In this document: positions 45,045 to 55,449 of the stretch, piece by piece | How positions within the stretch are numbered: the stretch's first letter is position 1 | Layout of the letters: each line of letters opens with the position of its first letter | Source: Lumbricus terrestris | Taxonomy: Eukaryota > Annelida > Clitellata > Crassiclitellata > Lumbricidae | DNA length: 64,000 bases | Direction: 5' to 3' | Assembly (NCBI GenBank): GCA_949752735.1 | Contig: OX457052.1 | Coordinates: 15,622,064-15,686,063 of the forward strand | Program-made: the position numbers and the translations under genes | The notes under the pieces: model-generated | Databases searched by the model: none | Told to the model about the DNA's origin: nothing | What the model saw: the letters and a program-made list of their open reading frames with translations, nothing else

Positions 45045-45400
45045 TTCTATGCCTCCTACTTTTCTTCCACTTCCTCCCCTGCTGCCTCCTCTTCTCTCTC
45101 TCTTTCTTTTTCTTCTTCTCCTCCTACTTTTCCTTCACTTCGTCGTCCTCCACCTCTCACCACTTCCCATTCCTTCTCCTCCACATCCTCTTTCTCCATT
45201 TCCTTCTCTTTATAATCCTCCCTCTCCATTTCTGTCTCTTTCTTGTGCTTTTCCTTCGCTTTCTCCTCTTCCTCCTTCTCCTTCTTTGCCCTCATCCTCC
45301 TCTTCCTTCTCTTCCTCGTTCTCCTTCTTATCTTTCCTCTTCTTCCTCTTCCTCTTCCTCTTCTTCTTCTTCTTCTTCTTCTTCTTTTCTTCTTCTTCTT

Positions 45401-45448
<48 letters not shown>

Positions 45449-46245
45449 TTCTTCTTCTTTTTCTTCTTCTTCTTCTTCTTCCCATTCCTTCATTTCCCCC
45501 TCCCCATCCTAATCCTTCTCTTCTTTTCTCCTATATGCTACTCTTAATCGTTGCATCTCTTCTCACTCCACCCATCCGCTCTGCTACCATCCGATCTCTC
45601 CATCCATGACCGATGCGGTGCCGATTCAAAGACTCCGCCATCGCCACCGAAGTCAAAGGATCCGTCTGCAACACTCTCTGCTCTCTCTCTCTCCCCCTCT
45701 CCCTCTTTCTCTTTCTGTCTCTATCTGTGTGTCTCTATTTGTCTGTCTGTCTGTCTATCTGTGTCTCTCTCTGTGTCTCTCTTTGTCTGTCTTTATGTCT
45801 CTCTCTCTATCTATCTGTCGTCTGTCTGTCTCTCTCCATGCCTCCGACCAGCCTCCTAGTACAGCATCGGCCACCTCATTCTCCAATCCTTTTCCTCCTT
45901 CTCTTTCTTTTCATCCTCTCCCTGTCTTCTCTTGACTCTCCTCCTCCCCTTCCTCCTCCTCTTTTACCTATCCATCTCTTCGTGCTTCCCTAGTTCCTCA
46001 TCACCACTCTCAATCTCTTCTCTTTCATCCTTCTACTCCTCCTACCTTCTCCTTCTAATTCCTCCACTCCTCCTTACCCTTCCTCCTCCTCTTCTTCTTC
46101 CTCCTCACCACTCCCACTCTCTTCCATTTCATCTGTCTCCTCCTCCTCCTCCTTCCTCCTCCTCCTATTTACTCCACTCCTCTTCCTCTCCACTTCTATT
46201 CCCCTCCACTCCTATTCCTCCTCCTACTCCTCCTCCACGTCACCC
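45045..46245 (+). repeat. About 1.2 kb of pyrimidine-rich low complexity
   Basis: CTT runs (45355-45480), CTGTCT runs (45700-45835) and CCTCCTCC stretches up to 46245. Long open frames on both strands derive from the repeat. Confidence 0.9.
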
Positions 46246-46254
46246 TCCTCCGCC

Positions 46255-46594
46255 CCTCCAGCCCGCAGCCTCAACCGCCGCTGCAGAGCAAGTGGCGCCA
46301 CGGCTAGACGAGAGACGGACACACAACTACGGCCGATCGAATACTTACGACGCTCAACAAAGCGCCGCCGCCGCCGTTACGTTCACCGTTCAGCGTTCAG
46401 GCATCGTCGTCTCAGTGGCACGTATCGGTTAGCCGCCGGACGAGACGGAGGCAGCAGAGGACCAGTGGTTGGACCACACAGACCCCAGAGCACAGAGTCT
46501 CGCACACGTCGTTGCGAAGAAGCCTCCGCTATATTATACACGAAGGAGTTGGCTTCGAGAAAGCAAAGCCTGAAAAGTTGCTTCGCGTGTAAGT
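46255..46594 (+). promoter_or_regulatory. Possible CpG-rich promoter and 5' UTR exon of the receptor gene
   Basis: A CpG-dense stretch (CGCCGCCGCCGTTACG near 46367) lies 0.5-0.8 kb upstream of the receptor ATG. GCGT|GTAAGT at 46589 could be the donor of a non-coding first exon, and AATCAATCAG ending at 47053 a weak acceptor. This is inference from composition and splice consensus only. Confidence 0.25.
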
Positions 46595-47063
46595 TGTACG
46601 TGCAGCGTTTAACGATCTGTTTAATAAGCATCGATTGTGGTATGTTTGCGATCTAAACCTTGCGCGCATCCGGACAGCTTTTAACTTCTGCGGTTACGAG
46701 ATTTGCGCGTATCGGAGGCATCGAGTTGGAGTAAAGAGATTACTTCCGGCGATAAACTGTTATCAGAGACAAGGTGAAAATGCCGTCAGGTAAAAATGTG
46801 TTCTTGCTTTGTTTTAAAATGACACAATAGTGGAAACATTGTTTGCATGTTTACTCGTTAAGTAAACCGCTTGGACTAAGCCAATTTGAGCATCAAGCGT
46901 GCAGACTGGTGATGTAGCTAGGATGTAAGAAGAGCAGAAAAACGAATGCCATGGAGAGAGGGGAATAGAGAGAAATAAAAGAAAGACAAATGGAGGAAAA
47001 GTAGAAGGACAGCAGTAAATGATATTCTCATAATCATCGGTGCTAATCAATCAGACGCGCAAC

Positions 47064-47579
47064 ATGGCTGAAAGTATAACCACCGGAAGTAGAGGGATAC
47101 CCGACAGAGACGATGACGCATTTCCGTTCGTCACACTCAACAACAACAACAACTACGTCATTCATGACGACATCAACGACACGGAGCTACTCCCTCCGTC
47201 AGGAATCGAATCCGCAACGGACAATGGCGGTAACACATCGTCCGCCAACACCACCAGACTCTGTTCGAACGACTACTGCGTCAGTGACGAGGACTACGTG
47301 GAGATGATCCGCAGCTACATCTTCCCGACGACCTACGAGTGGGTCCTGGTCCTCCTCTACCTCGTCGTCTTCGTCATTGGACTCATCGGGAACTTTCTCG
47401 TCTGTTTTGTTGTGTGGAGGAATCGTCAGATGAGAACTGTCACTAATCTCTTCATCGTCAATCTCTCGGTGGCCGATTTCCTCGTCGTTCTCGTCTGTCT
47501 GCCGCCGACCGTCATCGTTGATATAACGGAGACGTGGTATCTTGGAAGGGTACTCTGCAAGATCGTGCACTACCTTCAG
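47064..47579 (+). CDS. Orexin/allatotropin-type neuropeptide GPCR, first coding exon
   Basis: This exon encodes 172 residues and ends at CTTCAG|GTACGT, a consensus donor in phase 0. An in-frame TAA at 47031 and the first ATG at 47064 fix the start. Residues 1-92 form the extracellular N-terminus with N-glycosylation sequons at N38, N57 and N62 and an acidic segment DEDYVEMIRSYIFP before YEWVL. TM1 is about 94-117 with GN (N110, position 1.50). An intracellular loop RNRQMRTVTN follows; TM2 is about 128-150 with LSVAD (D138, 2.50). Then come CLPPTVIVDITETW and YLGRVLCKI, where C165 is the TM3 disulfide cysteine. The YEWVL, MRTVTN, NLS.AD and VDITETW blocks match orexin and allatotropin receptors, Gq-coupled receptors in neuroendocrine cells. 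The rest (TM3-TM7) must lie on later exons outside what I can recognise here. Orexin versus allatotropin subtype cannot be settled from this exon. Confidence 0.9.
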
Positions 47580-47734
47580 GTACGTCTGCTGGTGCTGGTG
47601 CTGCTGCTGCTGGTGGTGGTACATGGGTGTTTTTGGTGGAAAGCGAATGGATGCAATGAATTCAGTGAATAAATGGATGCATTGCTATAATTACTTGTAC
47701 ATTATCTCTGAAAGAGATACTAAGGGATTCAGGT
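47580..47734 (+). other. Start of intron 1 of the receptor gene
   Basis: GTACGT donor followed by a GCTGGTGCTGGTGCTGCTGC run. The reading frame continues 31 codons into the intron and then stops. No following receptor exon (TM3-TM4, DRY-like motif) was found up to 64000. Confidence 0.7.
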
Positions 47735-48005
47735 GATTGTGAGGATGACGTTGATGACGATGACGATGACGATAACGATGACGATGACGACGACGATGAC
47801 GATGACGACAACGACGATGATGATGACGATGACAATGACGACGATGACGACGACGATAACGACGATGACTATGATGACGATGACGACGACGACGATGACG
47901 ATGACGGCGATGACGATGACGACGACAATGACGATGACGATGATAATGACGATAACGACGATGACGATGGCGATGACGATGACGACGATGACGATGATGA
48001 TGAAG
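47735..48005 (+). repeat. (GATGAC)n array, about 270 bp, in the receptor intron
   Basis: GATGACGATGACGACGATGA-type units throughout. Translation as MTM or HRHRH strings is an artefact. Confidence 0.97.
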
Positions 48006-48298
48006 ATAGTGCTGCAAATGCCATCATTATAAATGCCATCATTATAAACTTTATATTATAAACTCTCAGTGTTTCTGCTGTTTTCGTTATTTTAATGCTG
48101 AGTTTCCCTATAAGTGTGTTCTGCGGGAACCCTGGGTTCCGTGATGGAAAGACAATGCACCCTGAATTAAGTTCATATCAGGTTCCGAGGTGAAGGCAGT
48201 TAATTAAAGGCTCTCGTAGAAAGTTTAATTTAAAATAGATTATAATATAATTGTTATTGCTTATATTAGAACAGTTGTCTCGGACTGACACAGCACAA

Positions 48299-48552
48299 CA
48301 AGGCCGCAGCAAGGGGGGTTGTTTTGGGTGTATATATGAACAATTGAACATCCACCGAATTGGAAAAAGTGAACATGATAGAATGCATTTGCTAGCAAAT
48401 GATGTAAAAATCATGAAATAAAACCATGAAAACATCCCCGAAATGAAAAATGTAAAAAATAGAACGAATTGGTGGCATTTTTCTGAAAATTTCGGTCGGA
48501 TGACTAAAAAAGGAAAAAGCGCTCCCGAAATCAAATCCTGGCTACGGCCTTG
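48299..48552. mobile_element. hAT-like MITE, CAAGGCC family
   Basis: The left CAAGGCCGCAGCAAGGGG opposes the right CCTGGCTACGGCCTTG. Flanks CAGCACAA (48291-48298) and TAGCACAG (48553-48560) match at 6 of 8. Interior ATGATGTAAAAATCATGAAA and GGATGACTAAAAAAGG as in relatives. It lies in or beyond the receptor gene's first intron. Confidence 0.7.
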
Positions 48553-49334
48553 TAGCACAGCATCATGTCTATTATTAAATGCCTCCGCTTGGTCTTTCGG
48601 TAAATGGCCTTCGTGCTGAGAGTAAGCCACAGCTGTTTCTGCCCTTTCTTTTTTTCTAGGGGCATTGAGTCTCTGATCAGGTTCTACTGCGTGAGGCGTT
48701 TTATAAATCCGTAAATTTGTTGCGAATAGAATGGATAAATAATAAAGCGATTACTGTCAATAATTAAACCGTAATATTATTATTGATCTGCTTCGAAGGC
48801 GTCACGTACTCCACAATAGGTTTTGTCTGGGACGGGTTAAAAAAATAAAAGATTCGTTGATAAAAATGATTCGGTAGTCAAAAAGACAGTTCTATTAAAT
48901 TTTCATCAAGAAATGCTTTATACTTCAAAAACTTTTCTTCATTTATTAAACGCCATTATAAAACGGCAGAGCCCCAGTCAACGACTTCCACAGTCCTGGT
49001 AGTTGGGCAGAGTTTAGCTGTTAAGGTGGTTAGTCCCTATAGCCTAATGATCTTGAACTCCCTTGTTTAGTTACATGTATACGTTGATTGAGGTTATGTG
49101 TTATAGGGCATTAATATTGGGGCAAGAGGTTTTCTTGCTCCAGTCGCACTACTTGTACTGTATGATGACCCATAGCCTACTGTGCAACTATACGCTTTCT
49201 TCTGTATACAGCGACACTGTGCCACATCTATTTTACTCAGTGTCGCCCTCCTCATTTATCAAGACCTGGGACTGGCATTGCCAAGTTACGAGCAGTGGCG
49301 GAGTTGTTGCAACTGCGGAAAGAATCGATTGTTC
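48553..49334. other. No gene recognised
   Basis: Unclassified; no GPCR exon found. Confidence 0.45.
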
Positions 49335-49590
49335 TAATAAGCTGGCATGTACATGTATGTATGAGCACCTGTTACAGCGCACCCTCAAGATTTCTACTCA
49401 GAGGTGCTTCCGACTATAGCGCGGACACTGAATTGGAGTTTTGCGCCAAAGCGCATGAGCAATTGCAAGTGAAGGACTTGCTCAGGGTCCTTATACGAGC
49501 GGATTGAGATGGATTCGGACACGCAACCCTCCGGCTTCGACTCTATAGCCACCGAACTTACCACTAACAAAACGGTCCTCCCCACAAAGC
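49335..49590 (-). repeat. tRNA-like SINE family B (minus orientation, near full length)
   Basis: The complement starts GTTAGTGGTAAGTTCGGTGG (A-box-like), then GGAGGGTTGCGTGTCCGAATCC (B-box region), CAAGTCCTTCACTTGCAATTGC, CTCTGAGTAG and ends in GTGCGCTGTAACAGGTGC. Same family as 22846-23075. Confidence 0.75.
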
Positions 49591-50298
49591 TCACAATAAC
49601 TTTGCCGCGGGTCATGGCAAGTGATTATCGTCAAAGCATAATATCGGCTCCACGGACGCTGCTCGGGTCAATATAACGTCTCTTCCTTTTAATTCGTTGT
49701 CTTGCATGGAAACTGCTTAATCTGCCGTTGTCTTGAGGCCTTTGTCTTGATGCCTTTGTCTTCTTTCCGGTCGGTTTACTTCCATTGTGTTTATCGGCTA
49801 CGGTGGAAGCCAATCCATTAGGTGTTCTTTGTACGGACGATGATGATAATGATGATGATGACGACGACGACGACGAAATGATGGAATGACTATAGCCTAT
49901 GGCATCCAGGTGGTCTAATAATAATTATAATAAGTGTATAGGACAATGTGATCGACAACAATGAGCCAACGGATTGAAGTAGACAGGAAGAAAGGAAAGA
50001 GGAAGGTACGGAAAGGTTTGACTATGCATGGACTGAATTTAATCATATTATATTTTGCAGGTCACCAGCAAACTGTGGATAATGCTATAATCTGCTTAAG
50101 ATGGCAACCGTTTTCGTAATAATGCTGGAATTTTACCCAAACTTGGACCCGACAGCATTTTGGAATACAAACTCGGAGCTAGTATGATTAGTAATATACA
50201 TTACCATAGTTCCATAGTCTGTAATTATTATAGCCTGTTATCACTTATCAATCGGATTGGCAAACCGCAACCTGTTATTTGAAGAAAGTCGCAAGACT
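49591..50298. other. No gene recognised
   Basis: A GATGATGATGACGACGACGACG run at 49839-49876. Otherwise unclassified. Confidence 0.45.
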
Positions 50299-50306
50299 CT
50301 TAGAAC

Positions 50307-50675
50307 CAGAGCTGACGAGAGAAATTCCGGGGGGCATGGGCAGGGCAGTGACGGATCCCTAAAATATCTTAAGCCTTAGCTAGAAATATGTTTTAATAAA
50401 CAAATCGAAGTGATAAAAGTGCGGGTACGACCTACAATTCTACTTTAATTTATGCAATTATTTATTCATGATTTAATGTGATTTTATTCTGTTGTTAATT
50501 TGAAATTTAAACTGATTGTAGTTAAATATTCCGAATATTCACAATTCTCTGCAAAATTATATTCAAAAAGACATATAGAATCATAAACATTTATCCTTAA
50601 AAGTCGCTGGGCCCCTGCATGGGCATTTGTTCCCTGTTCTCCTCCCCCCCAGTGCCCCCACTAGAGGCGGCCCTG
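50307..50675. mobile_element. 369-bp hAT-like element with perfect 8-bp target duplication
   Basis: CTTAGAAC on both sides (50299-50306, 50676-50683). The left CAGAGCTGACGAGAGAAATTCC and the right TAGAGGCGGCCCTG are imperfectly inverted. The subterminal AAATTCCGGG and AAAAGTCGCTGGGCCCCTG match the 7849-9058 element, making it a shorter relative. Confidence 0.8.
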
Positions 50676-50785
50676 CTTAGAACACGGCGACCTAGCAATG
50701 TTAAACGCCGAGCAACACTGTATAGTGTATACACTCGGCAGTCTGCGAGGCGTCAGGTAAATGGTATACCGATAAATAATCAGTT

Positions 50786-50836
50786 TTATTATTATTATTA
50801 TAATTATTATTATTATTATTACTACTACTACTACTA

Positions 50837-50871
<35 letters not shown>

Positions 50872-50932
50872 GCTGCTACTACTACTACTACTATACTACT
50901 ACTATACTACTACTACTATATACTATTTCGCA
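50786..50932 (+). repeat. (ATT)n then (ACT)n trinucleotide array
   Basis: ATTATTATT to 50820, then ACTACTACT with CTGCTGCT and ATACTACT interruptions. Confidence 0.95.
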
Positions 50933-51543
50933 GGTGGATAAAAGTTCAAACGGTTTTCAGTGTATTCTTCAACGCTGTCTAGTTGTGAAGATGATATATT
51001 TCTAAATGGGGTCTATGCAAATATTATATTATATATGCTAAGACCCGCTATACAAATATCTCGTCTTCGCAATTAGAGACAGCGTTGAACTATACACTTT
51101 CCATATATTGGCCTATGTATATAATTATATATATGATTAATTGATTATATATATAATTGTATATGCAATTATATATGCACGCACGCATCCGGAGGTGCGA
51201 ACCTCCAAATATTTACAGATACTTAAGTCTGTCTGGCGTTGACGCTACAGCCAATATATTAGTCATTTGCCATTCGGACGGCACAAAATGTCGCTAGCAT
51301 TTTTCATGCGGTCGATTGCTGTTTATACATCAGAAAGAAAAAATTGAAGTGAGGAAGCGCATAGGTCCTACATGTAGTTCAGGAGGCGGACCTCAAAACC
51401 GGTTTGGGGTGGGATACGGTGGAACCCCCTATAGATCCTGAATCTCGGTTCGGAGTGGGACCTGGCGGGTTCCTTATAAGTAAGGGGTGACCCGGTGGTA
51501 TGGAATGCCCTCCCACTCGAGCTGCGCCTGTTCCCTATATATA

Positions 51544-52381
51544 CAGGGTGGCGCAAAATAAACCGGACTATTAGTTTTTGCAATTGCATCGCTTGAATAT
51601 TCAAAGTAATTATCGCCTTAAAACTGGTGTTGGGTTGGCATTTAATATAACATTGAATGAACTGTAAAATTTCAGAATTTTCTGAATGCGTAAGAAATGT
51701 CAGTCAAAGTGATGTTCAATATGTCCTCCGTTTGCTGCGATAACCAATGATAATCGTTTGCGAATCTGTCCAATTATAGCCCGGTTGATAGTGTCCTCGC
51801 TGATTTCGTCCCAGCATGCGGTCAGAACTTCTTTCAAATGTTCAATATCTCGAAATCTCTGCCTGTAGACAAGCTGCTGAAGCATTCCCCAGATGGAATA
51901 GTCTACGGGATTCAAGTCCGGACTGTTCGGTGCCAATTTTCTGGTTCAATAAAGTCTGGAACGTGAGCAGTGAGAAAAGCAACTGTTTTTCGTGAACGAT
52001 GAGCAGGTGCTCCATCCTGCTGGAAAGTGAAATTGTGATCAGAGTGAGCTATAATGTCTGGCAGTAATCCTTGATGTAGGACGACGTCACAGTAATAGGA
52101 ACTGTTAACTTTTTATCCTCGTTCAACGAAAACTAATGACGATTTCCCCAGCTGCGACACGGCAACCGAAACCATGATGCTCTGTGAGAAGTGCTTCCGA
52201 CCTTTCAGCAAGCGTTCTGAAGGAATGTCTCGTTTCACAGCTACGTTGCGTACACTCGATCATTCTGTGAATTGGTTGGTGTTTGGACTGTCTAATGATA
52301 GTTTTAAGGCGATAATTACTTTGATTATTCAAGCGATGCAATTGCAAAAACTAATAGTCCGGTTTATTTTGCGCCACCCTG
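51544..52381 (-). mobile_element. 838-bp mariner-like element with 82-bp terminal inverted repeats
   Basis: Both ends read CAGGGTGGCGCAAAATAAAC inward; 82 bases match with one mismatch (51544-51625, 52300-52381). TA flanks each end. The empty site TTCCCTAGATCAC is preserved at 61563-61575 in copy B; the filled left flank has an extra TATA. It is shorter than the roughly 1.3 kb typical of mariners because the transposase N-terminus is missing. Confidence 0.95.
51700..52298 (-). pseudogene. Defective mariner-type (DD37D-like) transposase
   Basis: On the minus strand, pieces of one protein follow in shifted frames: NSQNDRVYAT; then VKRDIPSERLLKGRKHFSQS and IMVSVAVSQLGKSSLVFVE; an in-frame TAA; VNSSYYCDVVLHQGLLPDI; FTFQQDGAPAHRS with the second catalytic aspartate; a one-base frameshift after IEPENW; then APNSPDLNPVDYSIWG with the third catalytic aspartate, and GGHIEHHFD at the end. 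The two visible catalytic aspartates are about 37 residues apart, as in DD37D mariners. The helix-turn-helix N-terminal region is absent. Two frameshifts, a stop and the deletion make it inactive; the intact terminal repeats could still be mobilised in trans. Confidence 0.85.
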
Positions 52382-52644
52382 TAGATCACTCTCTCACACA
52401 TTCTATGAGCACTTAAAAACTGTTCTGTTTGGCCGTGCTGGAGTCGGGGGCGCCTCTGAGTAGTTTCCTTGAAGAGGCGCTATATAAACACTTGAATGAA
52501 TGAATGAATAAAGAAAGAAATAATTGCGACAATTTAAATGCCATGGTACCGTAACACAGTCATGCCGTTACAAGAGCACCTTCGTGAGGCTATTGCGCTA
52601 TATAAATGTTCAATGACATTGTTCATATACATTATGCATACATA

Positions 52645-53042
52645 CAGGATGATTCAAAAAAGTCAAAAAAACGGTGGGTGGCCTCACTAAAAGTGATATA
52701 ACTTTTGTTCTGTTTGAAATATTTTTATGAAATCTGGCCAACATATGTAAATATGAATTGTCTATAGACCTGCAAAATTTCATTTCGAAATTCTTACTTT
52801 TGGCCAAGATATTGGAAAAAACCTACTTTTTGTAGCGTTACGTTTTTGAATCGTCAAAAAACGGTGGGTGGCCTCCATAATAGTGGCATAACTTTTGCTC
52901 TGTTTGAAATATTTTGATGAAATCTGACCATCAAATGTAAATATGAATTGTCTTTAAGAATGTAAAATTTCATGTCGAAATTCTTACTTTTGGTCAAGAT
53001 ATTGGCAAAAAACCTAGGGGGGTCTTTTTTTGGCCCACCCTG
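52645..53042. mobile_element. 398-bp TA-flanked MITE with internal direct repeats
   Basis: The left CAGGATGATTCAAAAAAGTC opposes the right CTTTTTTTGGCCCACCCTG. TA lies outside both (52643-52644, 53043-53044). Two direct units of about 190 bp share AAAACGGTGGGTGGCCTC and ATGTAAATATGAATTGTCT. Absent at the corresponding place in copy B (about 62075). Confidence 0.8.
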
Positions 53043-53090
53043 TACATGCCGTTACAAGGGCGTATAATAAAACAGATGACATGCGGGATA

Positions 53091-53345
53091 CAGTGGCGTA
53101 GCCAGGAATTTATTATGGGGGGGATTTATGGTCTGGCCGGATGTCCTTCCTGACACCAACCCAGTGTTATTACAGTTAATAACAAGGGAGTTAACAAAGG
53201 GAATAAAGTAAGTAAAAACAATTGTCACTACAAACAATTGTTTTGGGGTTTTTCATATTTAAGTGGATAAATAACCCTTTAAAAAACTTTTCCTGAGCCA
53301 ATGGGGAGGGGTTTAACACCCTAAACCTCGTTGTCTACGCCACTG
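53091..53345. mobile_element. hAT-like MITE, CAGTGGCGTAG family (copy 2, in segment A)
   Basis: The left CAGTGGCGTAGCCAGGAATT opposes the right GTCTACGCCACTG. Flanks GCGGGATA and GTGGGATA match at 7 of 8. It is present in both duplicated segments, so it predates the duplication. Confidence 0.85.
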
Positions 53346-53382
53346 GTGGGATAAGCCCTAGCGAACAAGTATCTTCCCTAAC

Positions 53383-53460
53383 CCTAATCCCAACCATAAC
53401 CATAACCCTTACCCTAACCAATTATACCCTAACCCAAACTCTAGCCATAGGATATAGGCT
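53383..53460 (+). repeat. Degenerate telomere-like CCCTAA repeats
   Basis: CCCTAACCCTAATCCCAACC, CATAACCATAACCCTTACCC and TACCCTAACCC. TTAGGG is the usual animal telomere unit. The same block is at 62400-62480 in copy B, so this is an interstitial, duplicated tract. Confidence 0.7.
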
Positions 53461-54338
53461 ATAGTTTGGCCGGTGGGATACGGCTCCGTTTAACAACTGC
53501 GCACACGTTTAAAGGAGCAGCTATGTTTTAAAACGGAATTTCAAGTGATGATTATAGAAACAGTTCTCTTCACTCATGCAGGGACGCTCTCTTTCTTGCG
53601 TCCGGGTATACCATCTCGACCTATCTGAAAACATCGCGTTATAATCGAGCGCGTCATATAAGACGCATGTTTTCGCATTGCAAATCTGCGCTTTTCCTTT
53701 TTCTCTCGAGCAAGCACAACAACTGGTCACTTTAATCTTCTACCAAAATGGCGGATTCTGGACGTATTCAGCTTTGCTGTCATGTGGTAAACTCGATAAA
53801 CTAAATAATTCCCATCACTGTGAACGCTGAGTTGTTGTGCCTTGGACATTGGACATTGGACAGCTATTGATTTTCTCATAGCATATCCGTTATTACTTTA
53901 GGCTTGTCAATTTCTGACTCTGTGGACCGCATCATCATCGCGATAAGTTCGTTCGGGAACAAGTTGGTTCTGTAAATTGGTTGAGTAGCCGTTCACGAGC
54001 TGCGTTAGTTGAAGAATCTTTTCGAACGATTGGAACCGGTTATATAAAACATTATACGAAGTTATTTTTGTTTTAAACCATCAAGATGAGTCTCGAAACT
54101 CAATATTTATCGATGCCACGACTTTAACACATCGACTTGTACAGTACACTTTGTACAGTACACATGTAGACTATGTCTAACTGCATTTCATTTGGCACAT
54201 AGTATTCCTATTTTCACGTGCTGAAAAATTAACAAAAATATTAACACTTCTGAGTTCCTCAGCTTGCAGCACTTGACTATATCTTCAGCCAACGCATACG
54301 TAAACAATTATTCTTCGGAGCCATTTTATGGTTCGAGG

Positions 54339-55449
54339 CAGAGCCGGCCTTACCTATAGGCAAAGTAGGCAGTTGCCTAGGGCGCCGCAGTCTTTGGGGG
54401 GCGCCGCGGCACCGGCGAATTTATTATTTTTTGCACTATATTCTTTTAAAATCAAAACTTTCGCTAATGGAAAGAATTTAAAATAATTATGAATTCTTTG
54501 CACCTGTTCAGGTTGGTCTAATTCAATTTCAAGGACTGCATAAATTTTAAATCGACAAATAAAATTCGATTTTTAACGACATTCCGTACTCTTTGCTTTA
54601 GGAGACAGTTTAAAATACGCGACGCTCTACTTCGATAGTGAAGATGTTGCAAGAAACGAAATGTATGAAATGGAAGTGGGCCTTGCTGAGTATGTACATG
54701 TAGATGAGATTACAACATTACAGCCTGCCCATTATTCAGATCGAAATAAAAAATAGTCTAGCATAGGGACGACGATGAAGAAAGGGCAGTAGCTGAGGCA
54801 GGGCCGACCTAAGGCATGGGGAAAGCAGGGAGTTGCATGGGGCGCCAAGTTCTAGAGGGCGCCATTTCCATCAAAGAGGGCGCCATATTCACAAGAGTGC
54901 ATTTTAATATTTTTAAACTTATAGGCCTACCATTCATCACAAAATTGAACATTATATCCAGCCTTCAGTGTACTAATAAAGCAATTATAATGAATTACTC
55001 AGTAGAGCGTAGGCCTACCATGCCGTAGCTAGGGGGATGTTTTGGGTGTTTGAACCCCACCCTAAATGAAATAATGTAGAAATGAAATAATGATGCATTT
55101 GCTAGCACATGACAGCGTGTAATGTAATTTTGAGCGGAAAATGCGGAAAATCGTGTTTTTTGGACGTCAGAAAATTCGACGACTAACAAAAGTCGTCAGA
55201 AAATTTCGCCGAAAAAAGTCGCCCGCTGCGTGTACGCACCTCAAAATTCACGGTCAAGAAAACATTCCCCGAAATAAAATCCTGGCTACGACCTTGTAAG
55301 CGTATACAGGCTCGGCCTAATTCATCTTTAGAATCTAACGTGGGTTGAACAATTGAGTGGGGAACTAAGAGCGCCAAATGCAGGCCTTATGCCTGGGGCG
55401 CCAAATGTATGCCTTGCCTAGGGCGCCACTTGGGCTAAGGCCGGCCCTG
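54339..55449. mobile_element. 1.1-kb hAT-like element with perfect 8-bp target duplication
   Basis: GTTCGAGG flanks it (54331-54338, 55450-55457). The left CAGAGCCGGCCTTACC opposes the right GGCTAAGGCCGGCCCTG. GGGCGCC blocks follow on each side (TTGCCTAGGGCGCC near both ends). The empty site ATGGTTCGAGGTACCACGTG survives at 63451-63470 in copy B. A GGGCCGACCTAAGGC block near 54803 looks like an internal extra terminus. A CAAGGCC-type MITE is nested at 55019. No transposase is recognisable. Confidence 0.9.
55019..55296. mobile_element. Nested CAAGGCC-family MITE
   Basis: The left CATGCCGTAGCTAGGGGG and the right CCTGGCTACGACCTTG. The interior has GACGACTAACAAAAGTCGTC-type modules (GGACGTCAGAAAATTCG). 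Target duplication not convincing. Inserted inside the hAT-like element above. Confidence 0.65.

Larger units (their letters stand above)
51478..52520 (+). repeat. LINE 3' end with (AATG)n tail, split by a mariner insertion
   Basis: TGGAATGCCCTCCCACTCGA (WNALPLEL in translation, a LINE ORF2 C-terminal motif) precedes the mariner. Beyond it are AAAACTGTTCTGTTTGGCCG, GCGCCTCTGAGTAG, GCGCTATATAAACACTTG and GAATGAATGAATAAAG. The unsplit copy is at 61515-61712. Confidence 0.8.
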
